Source of the DNA: G963666895 sp963666895
GTDB lineage: Bacteria; Desulfobacterota; Desulfovibrionia; Desulfovibrionales; Desulfovibrionaceae
NCBI GenBank assembly: GCA_963666895.2
Contig: CAXXNS010000015.1
Span: 1-64,000, forward strand
Length of the DNA stretch: 64,000 nucleotides
Direction of reading: 5' to 3'
Shown piece after piece: positions 37,490 to 46,078 of the stretch. Positions within the stretch are counted from its first letter, which is position 1. Each line of letters opens with the position of its first letter. The notes under the pieces are model-generated. The model had not been told where the DNA came from. It did not search any database and worked only from the letters and a program-made list of their open reading frames with translations. The translations under genes were made by a program, and so were the position numbers.

Positions 37490-37876
37490 ATGATACCGCA
37501 CGACCTATTCTATACCCGGTCCCACGAGTGGGCCCGCGTCGAGGAAGAAGAGGCGACCATCGGCATTACCCAGTACGCCCAGGAACAATTGGGCGACCTG
37601 ACCTATGTCGAGCTGCCCGACCTGGGCGACACCTTCCAGGCCGGGGCCGAGATCGGCTCCGTGGAGTCGGTCAAGGCGGCCAGCGAGATCTACACCCCGG
37701 TGTCCGGGGAGATCGTGGCCGTGAACGAAGAACTGGCCGACAACCCCGGCCTCATCAACGAGGAGCCCTACGGCGAGGGCTGGCTGGTGCGCATCAAGCT
37801 CTCCGAGGAGCCCGAAGACCTCCTGGACGCCGACGCCTACGCCGCCCACATCGAGGCCGAAGAACTGGGAGACTGA
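37490..37876 (+). CDS. gcvH: Glycine cleavage system H protein
   Basis: 128-residue lipoyl carrier. The lipoylation site is the Lys in GSVESVKAASEIYTPVSG; the N terminus (IPHDLFYTRSHEWARVEEEEATIGITQYAQEQLG) is typical. It shuttles the aminomethyl group between GcvP and GcvT. AGGAG precedes the ATG at 37490. First gene of gcvH-gcvPA-gcvPB-lpd; I see no glycine riboswitch in the ~220 bases upstream. Confidence 0.97.
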   Translation: MIPHDLFYTRSHEWARVEEEEATIGITQYAQEQLGDLTYVELPDLGDTFQAGAEIGSVESVKAASEIYTPVSGEIVAVNEELADNPGLINEEPYGEGWLVRIKLSEEPEDLLDADAYAAHIEAEELGD

Positions 37877-37881
37877 TCCCC

Positions 37882-39216
37882 ATGCCCTACGTTCCCCACA
37901 CTCCCGGCGAGATCCGGGACATGCTCGGGGTGGTGGGAGTGGACTCGGTGGAGGACCTGTTCGCCGAGATCACTCCCGACATGCGGCCCAAAAGCTTCGA
38001 CCTTCCGCCGGGGAAGAGCGAAGGGGCCGTGCTCGAACACCTGGAGCGCCTGTCCCGCAAGAACGACCGCCAGCCCCTGAGCTTTTTGGGCGCGGGCTTC
38101 TACGACCACCACATCCCCTCGGCCGTTGACGCCGTCACGGCCCGGGGCGAATTCTACACCGCCTACACCCCGTACCAGCCCGAGGCCTCCCAGGGCACCC
38201 TGCAGGCCGTGTTCGAGTACCAGACCGCGGTCTGCCGGCTGACCGGCCTGGACTGCGCCAACGCCTCGGTCTACGACGGCGGCACGGCCATCTTCGAGGC
38301 GGTCATGATGGCCGTTCGCCAGACCAGGCGGCGCAAGGTCCTGGTCAGCGAGGGGGTCAACCCCATCTACCGGGTCATGCTGGCCTCCTACACCTCCAAC
38401 CTGAACCTGGAATTCGTGTCCGTACCGGTCAAGGACGGGGCCACGGACGCGGCCGGGCTCAAATCCGCCCTGGACAAGGACACGGCCGCCCTGCTGGTGC
38501 AGAACCCCAACTTCTTCGGGCACGTGGCCGACTTCACCGATTTGTTCCAGGCGGCCCGGGACGCGGGCGCGGCCTCCATCATCTCGGTCTATCCCGTGCT
38601 CCAGAGCGTACTCAAGACCCCCGGCGAGATGGGCGCGGACGTGGCCTGCGCCGAGGGCCAGAGCCTGGGCCTGCCCCTGTCCTTCGGCGGTCCCTACCTG
38701 GGCGTCATGACCTGCACCAAAAAGATGGTCCGCCAGATGCCCGGCCGCATGGTCGGCCGGACCACGGACAGCCAGGGCCGCACCGGCTACGTGCTCACCC
38801 TGCAAGCCCGCGAGCAGCACATCCGCCGCCACAAGGCCACGAGCAACATCTGCTCCAACCAGGCGCTCTGCGCCCTGCGGGCCGGGGTGCATATGAGCCT
38901 GTTGGGTGAAGAAGGATTGAAACGAACGGCCGGGATATGCCTGGAGCGGGCCCGGTACGCGGCCAAGCGGCTGACCGACATCCCCGGGGTATCCCTGTAC
39001 ACGCCCGAGCCGTTCGGCAACGAGTTCGCAATCACCCTGCCCGTGCCCGCCTTTGAGCTCATCTCCCGCATGCTGGACAAGGGCGTGGCCCCGGGCTTCC
39101 CGGTGGGCCGCTACTACCCCGGCCTGGAGAACGTGCTCCTGGTGGCCTGCACCGAAAAGACCAACACGGAACAGATCGGCCTGTTCGCCGAGATGATGCG
39201 GGGGACCCTGTCATGA
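37882..39216 (+). CDS. gcvPA: Glycine dehydrogenase (decarboxylating) subunit 1
   Basis: 444 residues, the N-terminal half of the split P-protein. YVPHTPGEIRDML at the start, FLGAGFYDHHIPSAV and YTPYQPEASQGTLQAVFEYQ are family hallmarks. It forms the alpha subunit of the alpha2-beta2 decarboxylase with gcvPB, which it overlaps by four bases (ATGA). Starts five bases after gcvH. Confidence 0.97.
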   Translation: MPYVPHTPGEIRDMLGVVGVDSVEDLFAEITPDMRPKSFDLPPGKSEGAVLEHLERLSRKNDRQPLSFLGAGFYDHHIPSAVDAVTARGEFYTAYTPYQPEASQGTLQAVFEYQTAVCRLTGLDCANASVYDGGTAIFEAVMMAVRQTRRRKVLVSEGVNPIYRVMLASYTSNLNLEFVSVPVKDGATDAAGLKSALDKDTAALLVQNPNFFGHVADFTDLFQAARDAGAASIISVYPVLQSVLKTPGEMGADVACAEGQSLGLPLSFGGPYLGVMTCTKKMVRQMPGRMVGRTTDSQGRTGYVLTLQAREQHIRRHKATSNICSNQALCALRAGVHMSLLGEEGLKRTAGICLERARYAAKRLTDIPGVSLYTPEPFGNEFAITLPVPAFELISRMLDKGVAPGFPVGRYYPGLENVLLVACTEKTNTEQIGLFAEMMRGTLS

Positions 39217-40658
39217 GAACGCTGTTCCAGAAATCCGTTCCCGGCCGCGAGGGCGTGTGGCCCGAGGCCCCGGGCCTGAAGATCGAGGACGCCCTGCCCG
39301 CCGGGCTGCTGCGCAAAAAACCGGCCGGGCTGCCCGAGCTGTCCGAGCTGGACGTGGTCCGCCACTACACCCGGCTGTCGCGCATGAATTTCGGGGTGGA
39401 CTCCAACTTCTACCCCCTGGGGTCGTGCACCATGAAGTACAACCCCAAGTTCACCGAGACCGCGGCCGCCATGCCCGGATTCACCCGGCTGCACCCGGTC
39501 CTGCCCCAGCTCATGGGGGCCGGGCAGCTCTGCCAGGGCGCCCTGGAGGTCATGTACGAGCTGGAGCGCCTGCTCTGCGAAATCTGCGGCATGGACGCCT
39601 TCACCCTGCACCCCATGGCCGGGGCGCACGGCGAGCTGACCGGGGCCATGATCATGGCCGCCTACCACAAGGACAAGGGCAACAAGAAGACCAAAATCAT
39701 CGTCCCGGACTCGGCCCACGGCACCAACCCGGCCTCGGCCGCCATCGCCGGGTTCGAGGTGGTGTCCATCCCCAGCGTGGACGGCATCGTGGACCCGGCC
39801 GAATTGGCCAAGGTCCTGGACGACGAGGTGGCGGGCATGATGATGACCTGCCCCAACACCCTGGGCCTGTTCGAGAAGAACCTGCCCGAGATCGTGGCCA
39901 TGCTCCGGTCCGTGGACGCCCTGCTCTACTACGACGGGGCCAACCTCAACGCCATCCTGGGCAAGATGCGCGTGGGCGACGCGGGCTTCGACGTGGTCCA
40001 CCTGAACCTGCACAAGACCTTCGCCACGCCCCACGGCGGCGGCGGCCCGGGCTCCGGCCCGGTGGGCGTGTGCCGGCGGCTGACCCCGTACCTGCCCATC
40101 TCCCGGGTGGCCAAGCTGGAGGACGGCCAGTTCTTCCTGGACTACGACCATCCCAAGTCCATCGGCTACGTGGCCCCGTTCTACGGCAACTTCGGCGTGG
40201 CGCTCAAGGCCTACGCCTACATCCTGCGCCTCGGGCGCGAGGGGCTGATCCGGGTCTCGGAGCAGGCCGTGCTGGCCGCCAACTACATGCGCAAGCGGCT
40301 GGAGGACTACTTCGAAATCCCCTACAACCGCGTGTGCATGCACGAGTTCGTGCTCTCGGCCGTGCGCCAGGCCAAGGACGGGGTGCATGCCCTGGACATG
40401 GCCAAGGCCCTGCTGGACAAGGGGTACCACGCGCCCACCATCTACTTCCCGCTCATCGTCAAGGAGGCGCTCATGATCGAGCCCACCGAGACGGAGAGCA
40501 AGGAGACCCTGGACGCGTTCGTGGACGACCTCATCGCCATCGTCACGGGCGACCCCGAGTGCGTGCAGGCCGCGCCGGTCACCCGTCCGGTGGGGCGGCT
40601 GGACGAGACCAAGGCGGCCCGGGACATGGTGCTGACCGAAGACCTGGCCAAGGATTAG
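39213..40658 (+). CDS. gcvPB: Glycine dehydrogenase (decarboxylating) subunit 2
   Basis: 481 residues, the C-terminal half of the split P-protein, with the pyridoxal phosphate lysine in NLHKTFATPHGGGGPG. Other landmarks: FYPLGSCTMKYNPK and HPMAGAHGELTG. It ends eight bases before the dihydrolipoyl dehydrogenase gene. Confidence 0.97.
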   Translation: MRTLFQKSVPGREGVWPEAPGLKIEDALPAGLLRKKPAGLPELSELDVVRHYTRLSRMNFGVDSNFYPLGSCTMKYNPKFTETAAAMPGFTRLHPVLPQLMGAGQLCQGALEVMYELERLLCEICGMDAFTLHPMAGAHGELTGAMIMAAYHKDKGNKKTKIIVPDSAHGTNPASAAIAGFEVVSIPSVDGIVDPAELAKVLDDEVAGMMMTCPNTLGLFEKNLPEIVAMLRSVDALLYYDGANLNAILGKMRVGDAGFDVVHLNLHKTFATPHGGGGPGSGPVGVCRRLTPYLPISRVAKLEDGQFFLDYDHPKSIGYVAPFYGNFGVALKAYAYILRLGREGLIRVSEQAVLAANYMRKRLEDYFEIPYNRVCMHEFVLSAVRQAKDGVHALDMAKALLDKGYHAPTIYFPLIVKEALMIEPTETESKETLDAFVDDLIAIVTGDPECVQAAPVTRPVGRLDETKAARDMVLTEDLAKD

Positions 40659-40665
40659 AAAGACC

Positions 40666-42006
40666 ATGAAGACGCATCTGGCCGTTGTCGGGGCCGGGCC
40701 CGGCGGGTTCGAGGCCGCCCTGGAGGCGGCCGCTCGCGGGCTGGAAACCACCCTGATCCACCACGGTCCCCTGGGCGGCACCTGCCTCAACGCGGGCTGC
40801 ATCCCCACCAAGTTCTGGCTCGGGGCCACGGACGCGGTGGAGGAACTGGCGGCCCAGGCCGGGGTCCGGGTCCTGTCCGGGACCATCGAGCCCGACTTCG
40901 CGGCCATGCAGGCCCGCAAGAACCTGATCATCGAGGCCGTGCGCAAGGCCATGGCCTCCCGGCTGGACAAGGCCGGAGTGGCCGTGGTCCAGGGCAAGGC
41001 CACGCTGGAAGGTCCGGGCCGCGTGCTGCTGGACGGCGGCCGGGACGAGGTGGAATACGACCAGCTGATCCTGGCCACGGGCTCCAGGCCGAGCTTTCCC
41101 CCGTTCCTGGCCCCGGACGGAGAGCGCATCCTGGACTCCACGGCCCTGCTGGAACTGGACGCCGCGCCATCCAGGCTCATCGTGGTCGGGGCCGGATACA
41201 TCGGCGTGGAACTGGCCCAGGCCATGGACCGCTTCGGCGCGGACATCGTGCTGGTGGACGCCCTGGACCGCATCGCGTCCGCCGAGGACCCCGAAGTGTC
41301 CAAGCTGTTGCTCTCCCTGTTCAAGCGGCGCAAGTGGGACATCCGGCTGGGCGCGCGCGTGCAGAGCCTGGCCACCCGCGAGCATCGGGCCGTGCTGACC
41401 CTGGACGGCGGCGAAACCCTGGAGGCGGACTACGCCCTGGCCGCCGTAGGCCGGGGCCCTTGCTCGGTCGGCCTGCATCTGGCCGGAGTCGGCGCGGCCA
41501 CGGACGACCGCGGCTTCATCGCCACGGACCAGCGCCTGCGCGCGGCCGAGAACGTCTATGCCGTGGGCGACGTGAACGGCCGATTCATGCTGGCCCACGC
41601 GGCTGCGCACCAGGGAGTCTACGTGGCCAAACTCCTGGCCGGGGCCCTGGACCGCGACTACGAGCCCGGCCCCATTCCCTCCATCCTGTACGGGTCGCCC
41701 GAGGTGGTCCGGGTGGGGCGCATGGAGTCCGAAATGGACGCCGGAGCGGGGAACGTCCGGGTGTCCCGGGCGCAGATGGCGGCCAATCCCCTGGCCCAGG
41801 CCCACGCCTCCACCAGAGGGTTCGTCAAGGTGGTCTGGGAGAACGGCCACGTGGCGGGCGTCACGGCCGTGGGGCACCAGGCCTCGCGACTGGCCACCGC
41901 GGCCACCATCATGGTCGGCCAATCCTGGACCCGCGACCAGGCCGCGGACCTGATCTTCGCCCACCCGACCCTGGATGAATCATTGAAAGAGGCGTTGCTG
42001 GCCTAG
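40666..42006 (+). CDS. lpd: Dihydrolipoyl dehydrogenase-type flavoprotein (L protein)
   Basis: 446 residues. FAD motif GAGPGGFEAALEAA, redox disulfide GGTCLNAGCIPTK, NAD motif VVGAGYIGVELAQAMDRFG, second FAD motif NVYAVGDVNGRFMLAHAA, and the C-terminal HPTLDESLKEALL holding the His-Glu catalytic pair's region (His followed by Pro-Thr). Reoxidises the H protein. It is somewhat short and diverged from standard E3 enzymes, as expected for a glycine-system-specific copy. Its stop overlaps the convergent GNAT gene by four bases. Confidence 0.9.
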   Translation: MKTHLAVVGAGPGGFEAALEAAARGLETTLIHHGPLGGTCLNAGCIPTKFWLGATDAVEELAAQAGVRVLSGTIEPDFAAMQARKNLIIEAVRKAMASRLDKAGVAVVQGKATLEGPGRVLLDGGRDEVEYDQLILATGSRPSFPPFLAPDGERILDSTALLELDAAPSRLIVVGAGYIGVELAQAMDRFGADIVLVDALDRIASAEDPEVSKLLLSLFKRRKWDIRLGARVQSLATREHRAVLTLDGGETLEADYALAAVGRGPCSVGLHLAGVGAATDDRGFIATDQRLRAAENVYAVGDVNGRFMLAHAAAHQGVYVAKLLAGALDRDYEPGPIPSILYGSPEVVRVGRMESEMDAGAGNVRVSRAQMAANPLAQAHASTRGFVKVVWENGHVAGVTAVGHQASRLATAATIMVGQSWTRDQAADLIFAHPTLDESLKEALLA

Positions 42007-42524
42007 AGCACCTTTTCGAACCGGCGGGTGACGCGCCTACCCCCGCGCAGGGGGTAGGCCTTTTCCTCGTCCCCCACGTACTCGAACCCGTTCTTCTGAA
42101 GCACCCGCTCCGAGGCCGGGTTGCCCGGAAAGACCAGGGCCGTGGCCAGGCCGGCTCCGGCCCTTGCGGCCAGGCCCAGCACCAGGCCCACGGCCTCGCT
42201 GGCCCAACCCCGGTTCCAAAACTCCCGGCCGATCCAGTAGCCGATCTCCACCACCCCTTCCGGATCATTTCCCTTCCCTTCCGGGGAAAATCCCACCGAG
42301 CCCAGGAACTCGCCGTCCTCCCGCCGCAGCACGGCGAAGGCGTTGGCCGCCTTGTCCCTGCGGGCCGCGATCCAGGCCCGGGAGTCGGCCTCCACCACGG
42401 GCCAGGGCATGGCCGCCATGCGCATGACCGCCTCCTCGTCATCCCCCAGAAGGCGCACCACGTGGGCCGCGTCCGAGGGCTCCAGAGGCCGCAACCGGAC
42501 GCGGGCCGAATTCGAAGGAGTCAC
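42003..42524 (-). CDS. GNAT family N-acetyltransferase (RimJ-like)
   Basis: 173 residues: RLRPLEPSDAAHVVRLL at the start, the acetyl-CoA turn region RGWASEAVGLVLGLAARA, and FPGNPASERVLQKNGFEYVG typical of the RimJ/RimL branch. The GTG at 42524 overlaps the stop of the TMEM175-like gene by four bases (GTGA), so it is translationally coupled. The frame is open further upstream, but those codons lie in the neighbour. Confidence 0.85.
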   Translation of the reverse strand: MTPSNSARVRLRPLEPSDAAHVVRLLGDDEEAVMRMAAMPWPVVEADSRAWIAARRDKAANAFAVLRREDGEFLGSVGFSPEGKGNDPEGVVEIGYWIGREFWNRGWASEAVGLVLGLAARAGAGLATALVFPGNPASERVLQKNGFEYVGDEEKAYPLRGGRRVTRRFEKVL

Positions 42525-43120
42525 CGGCCGCTCACCAGCTTGCTGCACAGCGGGATGGCCAGGTAGCCCAGGTTGCACCAGCCCGGGATGACGAAGGCCA
42601 GGCCGAACACGGCCAGGGAAACCAAAGGAATGAGCCCGGTCATGCGGGTGGAGCGGGCCATGCCCGCCCGGTCGATGCTTGGCCCGGTCAGGCCGTTGCG
42701 GCAGGCGTAGACCCAGGCCGCCAGCAAAAAGGCCCCGGCCGCGAACAGGTTGAGGGCGAAGATAGCGCTGGATGCGACGTCCTGCTGGTCCACGTCGAAG
42801 AGTGAGGCGGAAAACGGCACCAGGACCACAAAGGCCAGCATGCCGATGTTCAGCCAGATGTGGTTGGGCGTGGTGTGGGTCAGGTGGCGGAAATGCTTGT
42901 TGTGGATGACCCAGAACATGGCCAGGAGCCAGAAGCTCAACAAGTAGCTCATGAACAGGTCCGTCTGTCCGGCCAGGGTGGACAGCAGTTCGGCCGAGCC
43001 CAGGCTGGAGCCCTCGGGCAGCTTGATGTCCAGGACCAGGATGGTCATGGCGATGGCGAACACGCCCTCCACCAGGGCCTCCAGTCGGCCGTGGGCCAGG
43101 CCGCTTTCTTTGGCGTCCAT
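42521..43120 (-). CDS. TMEM175-family (DUF1211) potassium-channel-like membrane protein
   Basis: 199 residues and six membrane helices. The first helix carries RLEALVEGVFAIAMTILVLDI, a variant of the F-S-D-G-V-F-A-I-A signature of bacterial TMEM175 channels; HNKHFRHLTHTTPNHIWLN follows helix 3, as in the family. Such proteins form potassium-selective pores. AGGAG precedes the ATG. It is 13 bases after the CLC gene, so a potassium and a chloride pathway are coexpressed. Confidence 0.82.
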   Translation of the reverse strand: MDAKESGLAHGRLEALVEGVFAIAMTILVLDIKLPEGSSLGSAELLSTLAGQTDLFMSYLLSFWLLAMFWVIHNKHFRHLTHTTPNHIWLNIGMLAFVVLVPFSASLFDVDQQDVASSAIFALNLFAAGAFLLAAWVYACRNGLTGPSIDRAGMARSTRMTGLIPLVSLAVFGLAFVIPGWCNLGYLAIPLCSKLVSGR

Positions 43121-43133
43121 GCCTTTCTCCTGT

Positions 43134-44900
43134 CTATGTGTCGTCCGTGATTTCGCGACGCACCAGGGCCTGGTTGTAGGCCCCGGTCAGAGCGGACTCG
43201 GTCAGGGTGCCCACGGGCTTCATGTCCTCCAGGGAGTGGACCACGGGCAGTTGGGCGATGCCCCGCTTGGTGAGCAGGTCCAGGGCGTCCTTGAGGGTAT
43301 TGCTGGGCGTGACCACGGCCAGATCCCCGGTGGTGGCGATGTCCTTGGCGATGAGCAGGTGTTCCAGTCCCTCTTCACGGAGCAGGTACCGGATGTCGCG
43401 GAAGGAGATGATGCCGCTCAGCCGGTCGTCGGAGTCCACCACGTACAGATAGGGCGCGTCCTCGGTCTTGAAGGTAAACAGGATGCCGTCCAGGGACAGG
43501 GACTCGGGGATGGTATGCACGTCGCAGTTCATGGCCTGGCGCACCAGCATGGAACTGAGAATGGTCCGCTCCCGGCCCGCGGTCAGGTCGATGCCGCGCC
43601 GCAAGAGCTTGATGGTGTAGATGGAGCCCCGGCGGATGTTGGAGTTGAGCACCGTGGCCGTGATGCAGGTCAGCATGAGGGGCAGGATGATGGAATAGGA
43701 CCCGGTCAGCTCGAAGATGATGATGATGGCCGTGATGGGCGCGTAGGTGGTTCCGGCCACCACTCCGCCCATGGCCACCAGGGCGTAGGCTCCGGGCTGG
43801 GCCGTGATGGTCGGGAAGACCATGTTCAGGGCCACGCCGAAGCAGCCGCCGGTCATGGCCCCGATGAACAGGGACGGGGCGAAGATGCCGCCCGAACCGC
43901 CCGAGCCCAGGGTGATGGAGCAGGCCAGGATCTTGACCCAGATGAGTACGAACAGGGCCAGCAGGCCCATCTTGTTCATGAGCGACAGGTTCATGGCCCC
44001 GTAGCCCACGCCGAAGACCTCGGGGAACTCGAGGATGACCAGGCCCAGCAGGGCCCCGCCCAGGGCGGGCTTGATCCAGTCCGGCATCTTGAGCGCGTCG
44101 AACACGTCCTCGAACTTGTAGAGCGTGGTGGTGAAGGCCAGGGCCACCAGCCCGGCGATCACGCCCAGCAGCGGGTAGAAGCAGTACTCCCACAGGGAGA
44201 CGATGGAGTAGTCCGGGATGATGAAGGCGGGCAGGGAGCCGAAGTAGTAGCGGGAGATGACCGTGGCCGTGACCGAGGACAGGACCACGGGCGAAAAGCT
44301 CATGACCCCGAAGTCGCCGATGATGATCTCCAGGGCGAAGAGCACCCCGGCGATGGGCGCGTTGAAGGTGGCGGCGATGCCCGCGGCCGCGCCGCAGCCC
44401 ACGGCCGTGCGCATGTGCAGGGACGGGACGCGGAATATCTGGCCCACCAGGGAGCCGATGGAGGAGCCGATCTGGACCATGGGGCCCTCGCGGCCCACGG
44501 ACCCGCCGGAGCCGATGGTCACGGCCGAGGCGAAGATCTTGGCGAAGGCCACCCGCTTGCGGATGAGCCCGCCCTTGAGGGCGATGGCGGCCATGACCTC
44601 GGGCACGCCGTGGCCCTTGGCCTCCTTGGCGAAGAAGTGGATGACCAGGCCGACCACCAGGCCGCCCAAAGCGGGCAGGCCGATCTTGAGCGCCCAGGGC
44701 ACGTCCCCGATCCAGGTCAGGACGTCCCCGCCGTGCTGGTAGAAGAGCCACTGCATGGAGCGCAGCACGAAGCGGAAGAGCACGGCTCCATAGCCCGCGC
44801 CCACGCCGATGAGGATGGCGATGAACAGGTTGCCGGTTTCGCGGTTTCCACCGGGAAGCCCGACCCAGACGATGATCCGGTTGAAGATGCGTTTGAACAT
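43134..44900 (-). CDS. CLC-family chloride channel/transporter with two CBS domains
   Basis: 588 residues: the CLC membrane domain at about 20-430 and two CBS domains at about 450-575 (LVRQAMNCDVHTIPESL, ATTGDLAVVTPSNTL). The gating motif GSGGSVGREGP (130-140) keeps the Glu; the first filter loop reads KGHGVPEV, where the canonical GSGIP has Ser, and the last loop GSGGSGGIFAPS. CBS domains usually bind adenine nucleotides. Whether it is a channel or a proton-coupled exchanger cannot be read with certainty. The ATG at 44900 follows AGGAA. Confidence 0.92.
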   Translation of the reverse strand: MFKRIFNRIIVWVGLPGGNRETGNLFIAILIGVGAGYGAVLFRFVLRSMQWLFYQHGGDVLTWIGDVPWALKIGLPALGGLVVGLVIHFFAKEAKGHGVPEVMAAIALKGGLIRKRVAFAKIFASAVTIGSGGSVGREGPMVQIGSSIGSLVGQIFRVPSLHMRTAVGCGAAAGIAATFNAPIAGVLFALEIIIGDFGVMSFSPVVLSSVTATVISRYYFGSLPAFIIPDYSIVSLWEYCFYPLLGVIAGLVALAFTTTLYKFEDVFDALKMPDWIKPALGGALLGLVILEFPEVFGVGYGAMNLSLMNKMGLLALFVLIWVKILACSITLGSGGSGGIFAPSLFIGAMTGGCFGVALNMVFPTITAQPGAYALVAMGGVVAGTTYAPITAIIIIFELTGSYSIILPLMLTCITATVLNSNIRRGSIYTIKLLRRGIDLTAGRERTILSSMLVRQAMNCDVHTIPESLSLDGILFTFKTEDAPYLYVVDSDDRLSGIISFRDIRYLLREEGLEHLLIAKDIATTGDLAVVTPSNTLKDALDLLTKRGIAQLPVVHSLEDMKPVGTLTESALTGAYNQALVRREITDDT

Positions 44901-45044
44901 GCGTTCCTGTGGTTTGCAAGTCCTGACGCCACGATAGCACGAGCGCATGGCCCGGACAACCGCAAATCGGGCTTGAGAAGCTCGATAAAACCGGGTAGGC
45001 AAATGGCCCGGCTTGGCCGCCATTACTGCATCAAGGAGACCGAC

Positions 45045-45599
45045 GTGACCGACCTGGCCTTTGACATCAAGGAAATCCAGCCCGAACCCGAGTTCGACCT
45101 CTGGCTCTACGCCGAGATCGCCGGGGAGACCCGTTTCGCCGACGCCCTCATGCATGCCCTGGAGGAAAGCTGGAACCGCTGGAAGGACCATCTCAAGGCG
45201 GTCCGGCTGGTCCGCAAGCAGGGCAAGGGCGACTTCCTGGTTGTCTGGCTGGAGGAGCCCGTGGAGGCCGAGGTGGAGGCCAAGTGGGACGAGTCGCCCA
45301 CGGACGGCCTGAGCCTGCACAACCTGGCCGTGACCATGGTCATGGGCGCGGCCCGGGCGGCCATCCCCGAGTTGGAGGAGAACAAGTGCGCGCCCATGCC
45401 CAAGCCCACCGGGTCCATCCAGGACGCCTTCGAAGCCCTGGGCATGGAGTGGAACTCTGACGGCACCATCGACCGCAAGTACGCGGTCTTCACCTTCATG
45501 CCCTACAAGGGCGGCTGCGAGATATGTTTCCTGGAGGAGGACTGCCCCAGCTCCAAGATGGAGAAGAAGTGGGGCCGGAACAGGAAGAATCCTTCCTAG
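45045..45599 (+). CDS. Conserved-looking protein of unknown function
   Basis: 184 residues, cytoplasmic, acidic, no signal peptide. The N-terminal half reads FDLWLYAEIAGETRFADALMHALEESWNRW and the C-terminal half has a pair of short motifs (KPTGSIQDAFEAL, FMPYKGGCEICFLEEDC) with three cysteines near the end. GTG at 45045 is chosen because AAGGAG lies six bases upstream; an ATG at 45004 has no site. I do not recognise it. It stands alone, between the CLC gene and convergent unknown below. Confidence 0.65.
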   Translation: MTDLAFDIKEIQPEPEFDLWLYAEIAGETRFADALMHALEESWNRWKDHLKAVRLVRKQGKGDFLVVWLEEPVEAEVEAKWDESPTDGLSLHNLAVTMVMGAARAAIPELEENKCAPMPKPTGSIQDAFEALGMEWNSDGTIDRKYAVFTFMPYKGGCEICFLEEDCPSSKMEKKWGRNRKNPS

Positions 45600-45602
45600 A
45601 GA

Positions 45603-46070
45603 CTATTTCCAGGCCAATTTCCCCGGCGGAGTCTTGTTGGCGAAGAGTTTCTCCACCACCGCCGCGCTCTCCTGAGCCAGCCTGAGGTCGGACAGGGACA
45701 GTCCCGAGGGCTGGCCGGCATAAACCTTGAGCGCCCGGTCCACGAACTCCGCGTCCACGAAGCTGGCCGCCATCGGCCGCACCCGGCCCTCCAGCCACAC
45801 CGACACCTCCACCACGTGCTCCCGTTCGGGCGGGCTGGTGATGACGTTGCCCGTCTTTACCAGGACCTGGGCCACGGTTTCGGGACGCAGGGCGGCCCAG
45901 CGGGCCAGGGACTGGTCGAACAGGGGCTGCGGAGCCAGGTAGTAGTGCGCGTCGATCTTGCAGGCCACGGACCTCCCCGGCAGGTTGAGCACGTCCGGAA
46001 ACTGGGACCAGGTCAAAGCCAAACCACGTTGCAGCCTGAAGACCAGTTCCTGGTAGTCGGGCAGAGGCAT
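45603..46070 (-). CDS. Small protein of unknown function downstream of the HDOD gene
   Basis: 155 residues, no signal peptide. ELVFRLQRGLALTWSQFPDVL at the start, DAHYYLAPQPLFDQSLARW in the middle, and a helical C terminus (LSLSDLRLAQESAAVVEKLF). The start ATG is eight bases beyond the HDOD stop, implying cotranscription. An open frame extends upstream to 46517, but only inside the HDOD gene. Function unknown. Confidence 0.65.
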   Translation of the reverse strand: MPLPDYQELVFRLQRGLALTWSQFPDVLNLPGRSVACKIDAHYYLAPQPLFDQSLARWAALRPETVAQVLVKTGNVITSPPEREHVVEVSVWLEGRVRPMAASFVDAEFVDRALKVYAGQPSGLSLSDLRLAQESAAVVEKLFANKTPPGKLAWK

Positions 46071-46078
46071 AATATGGC

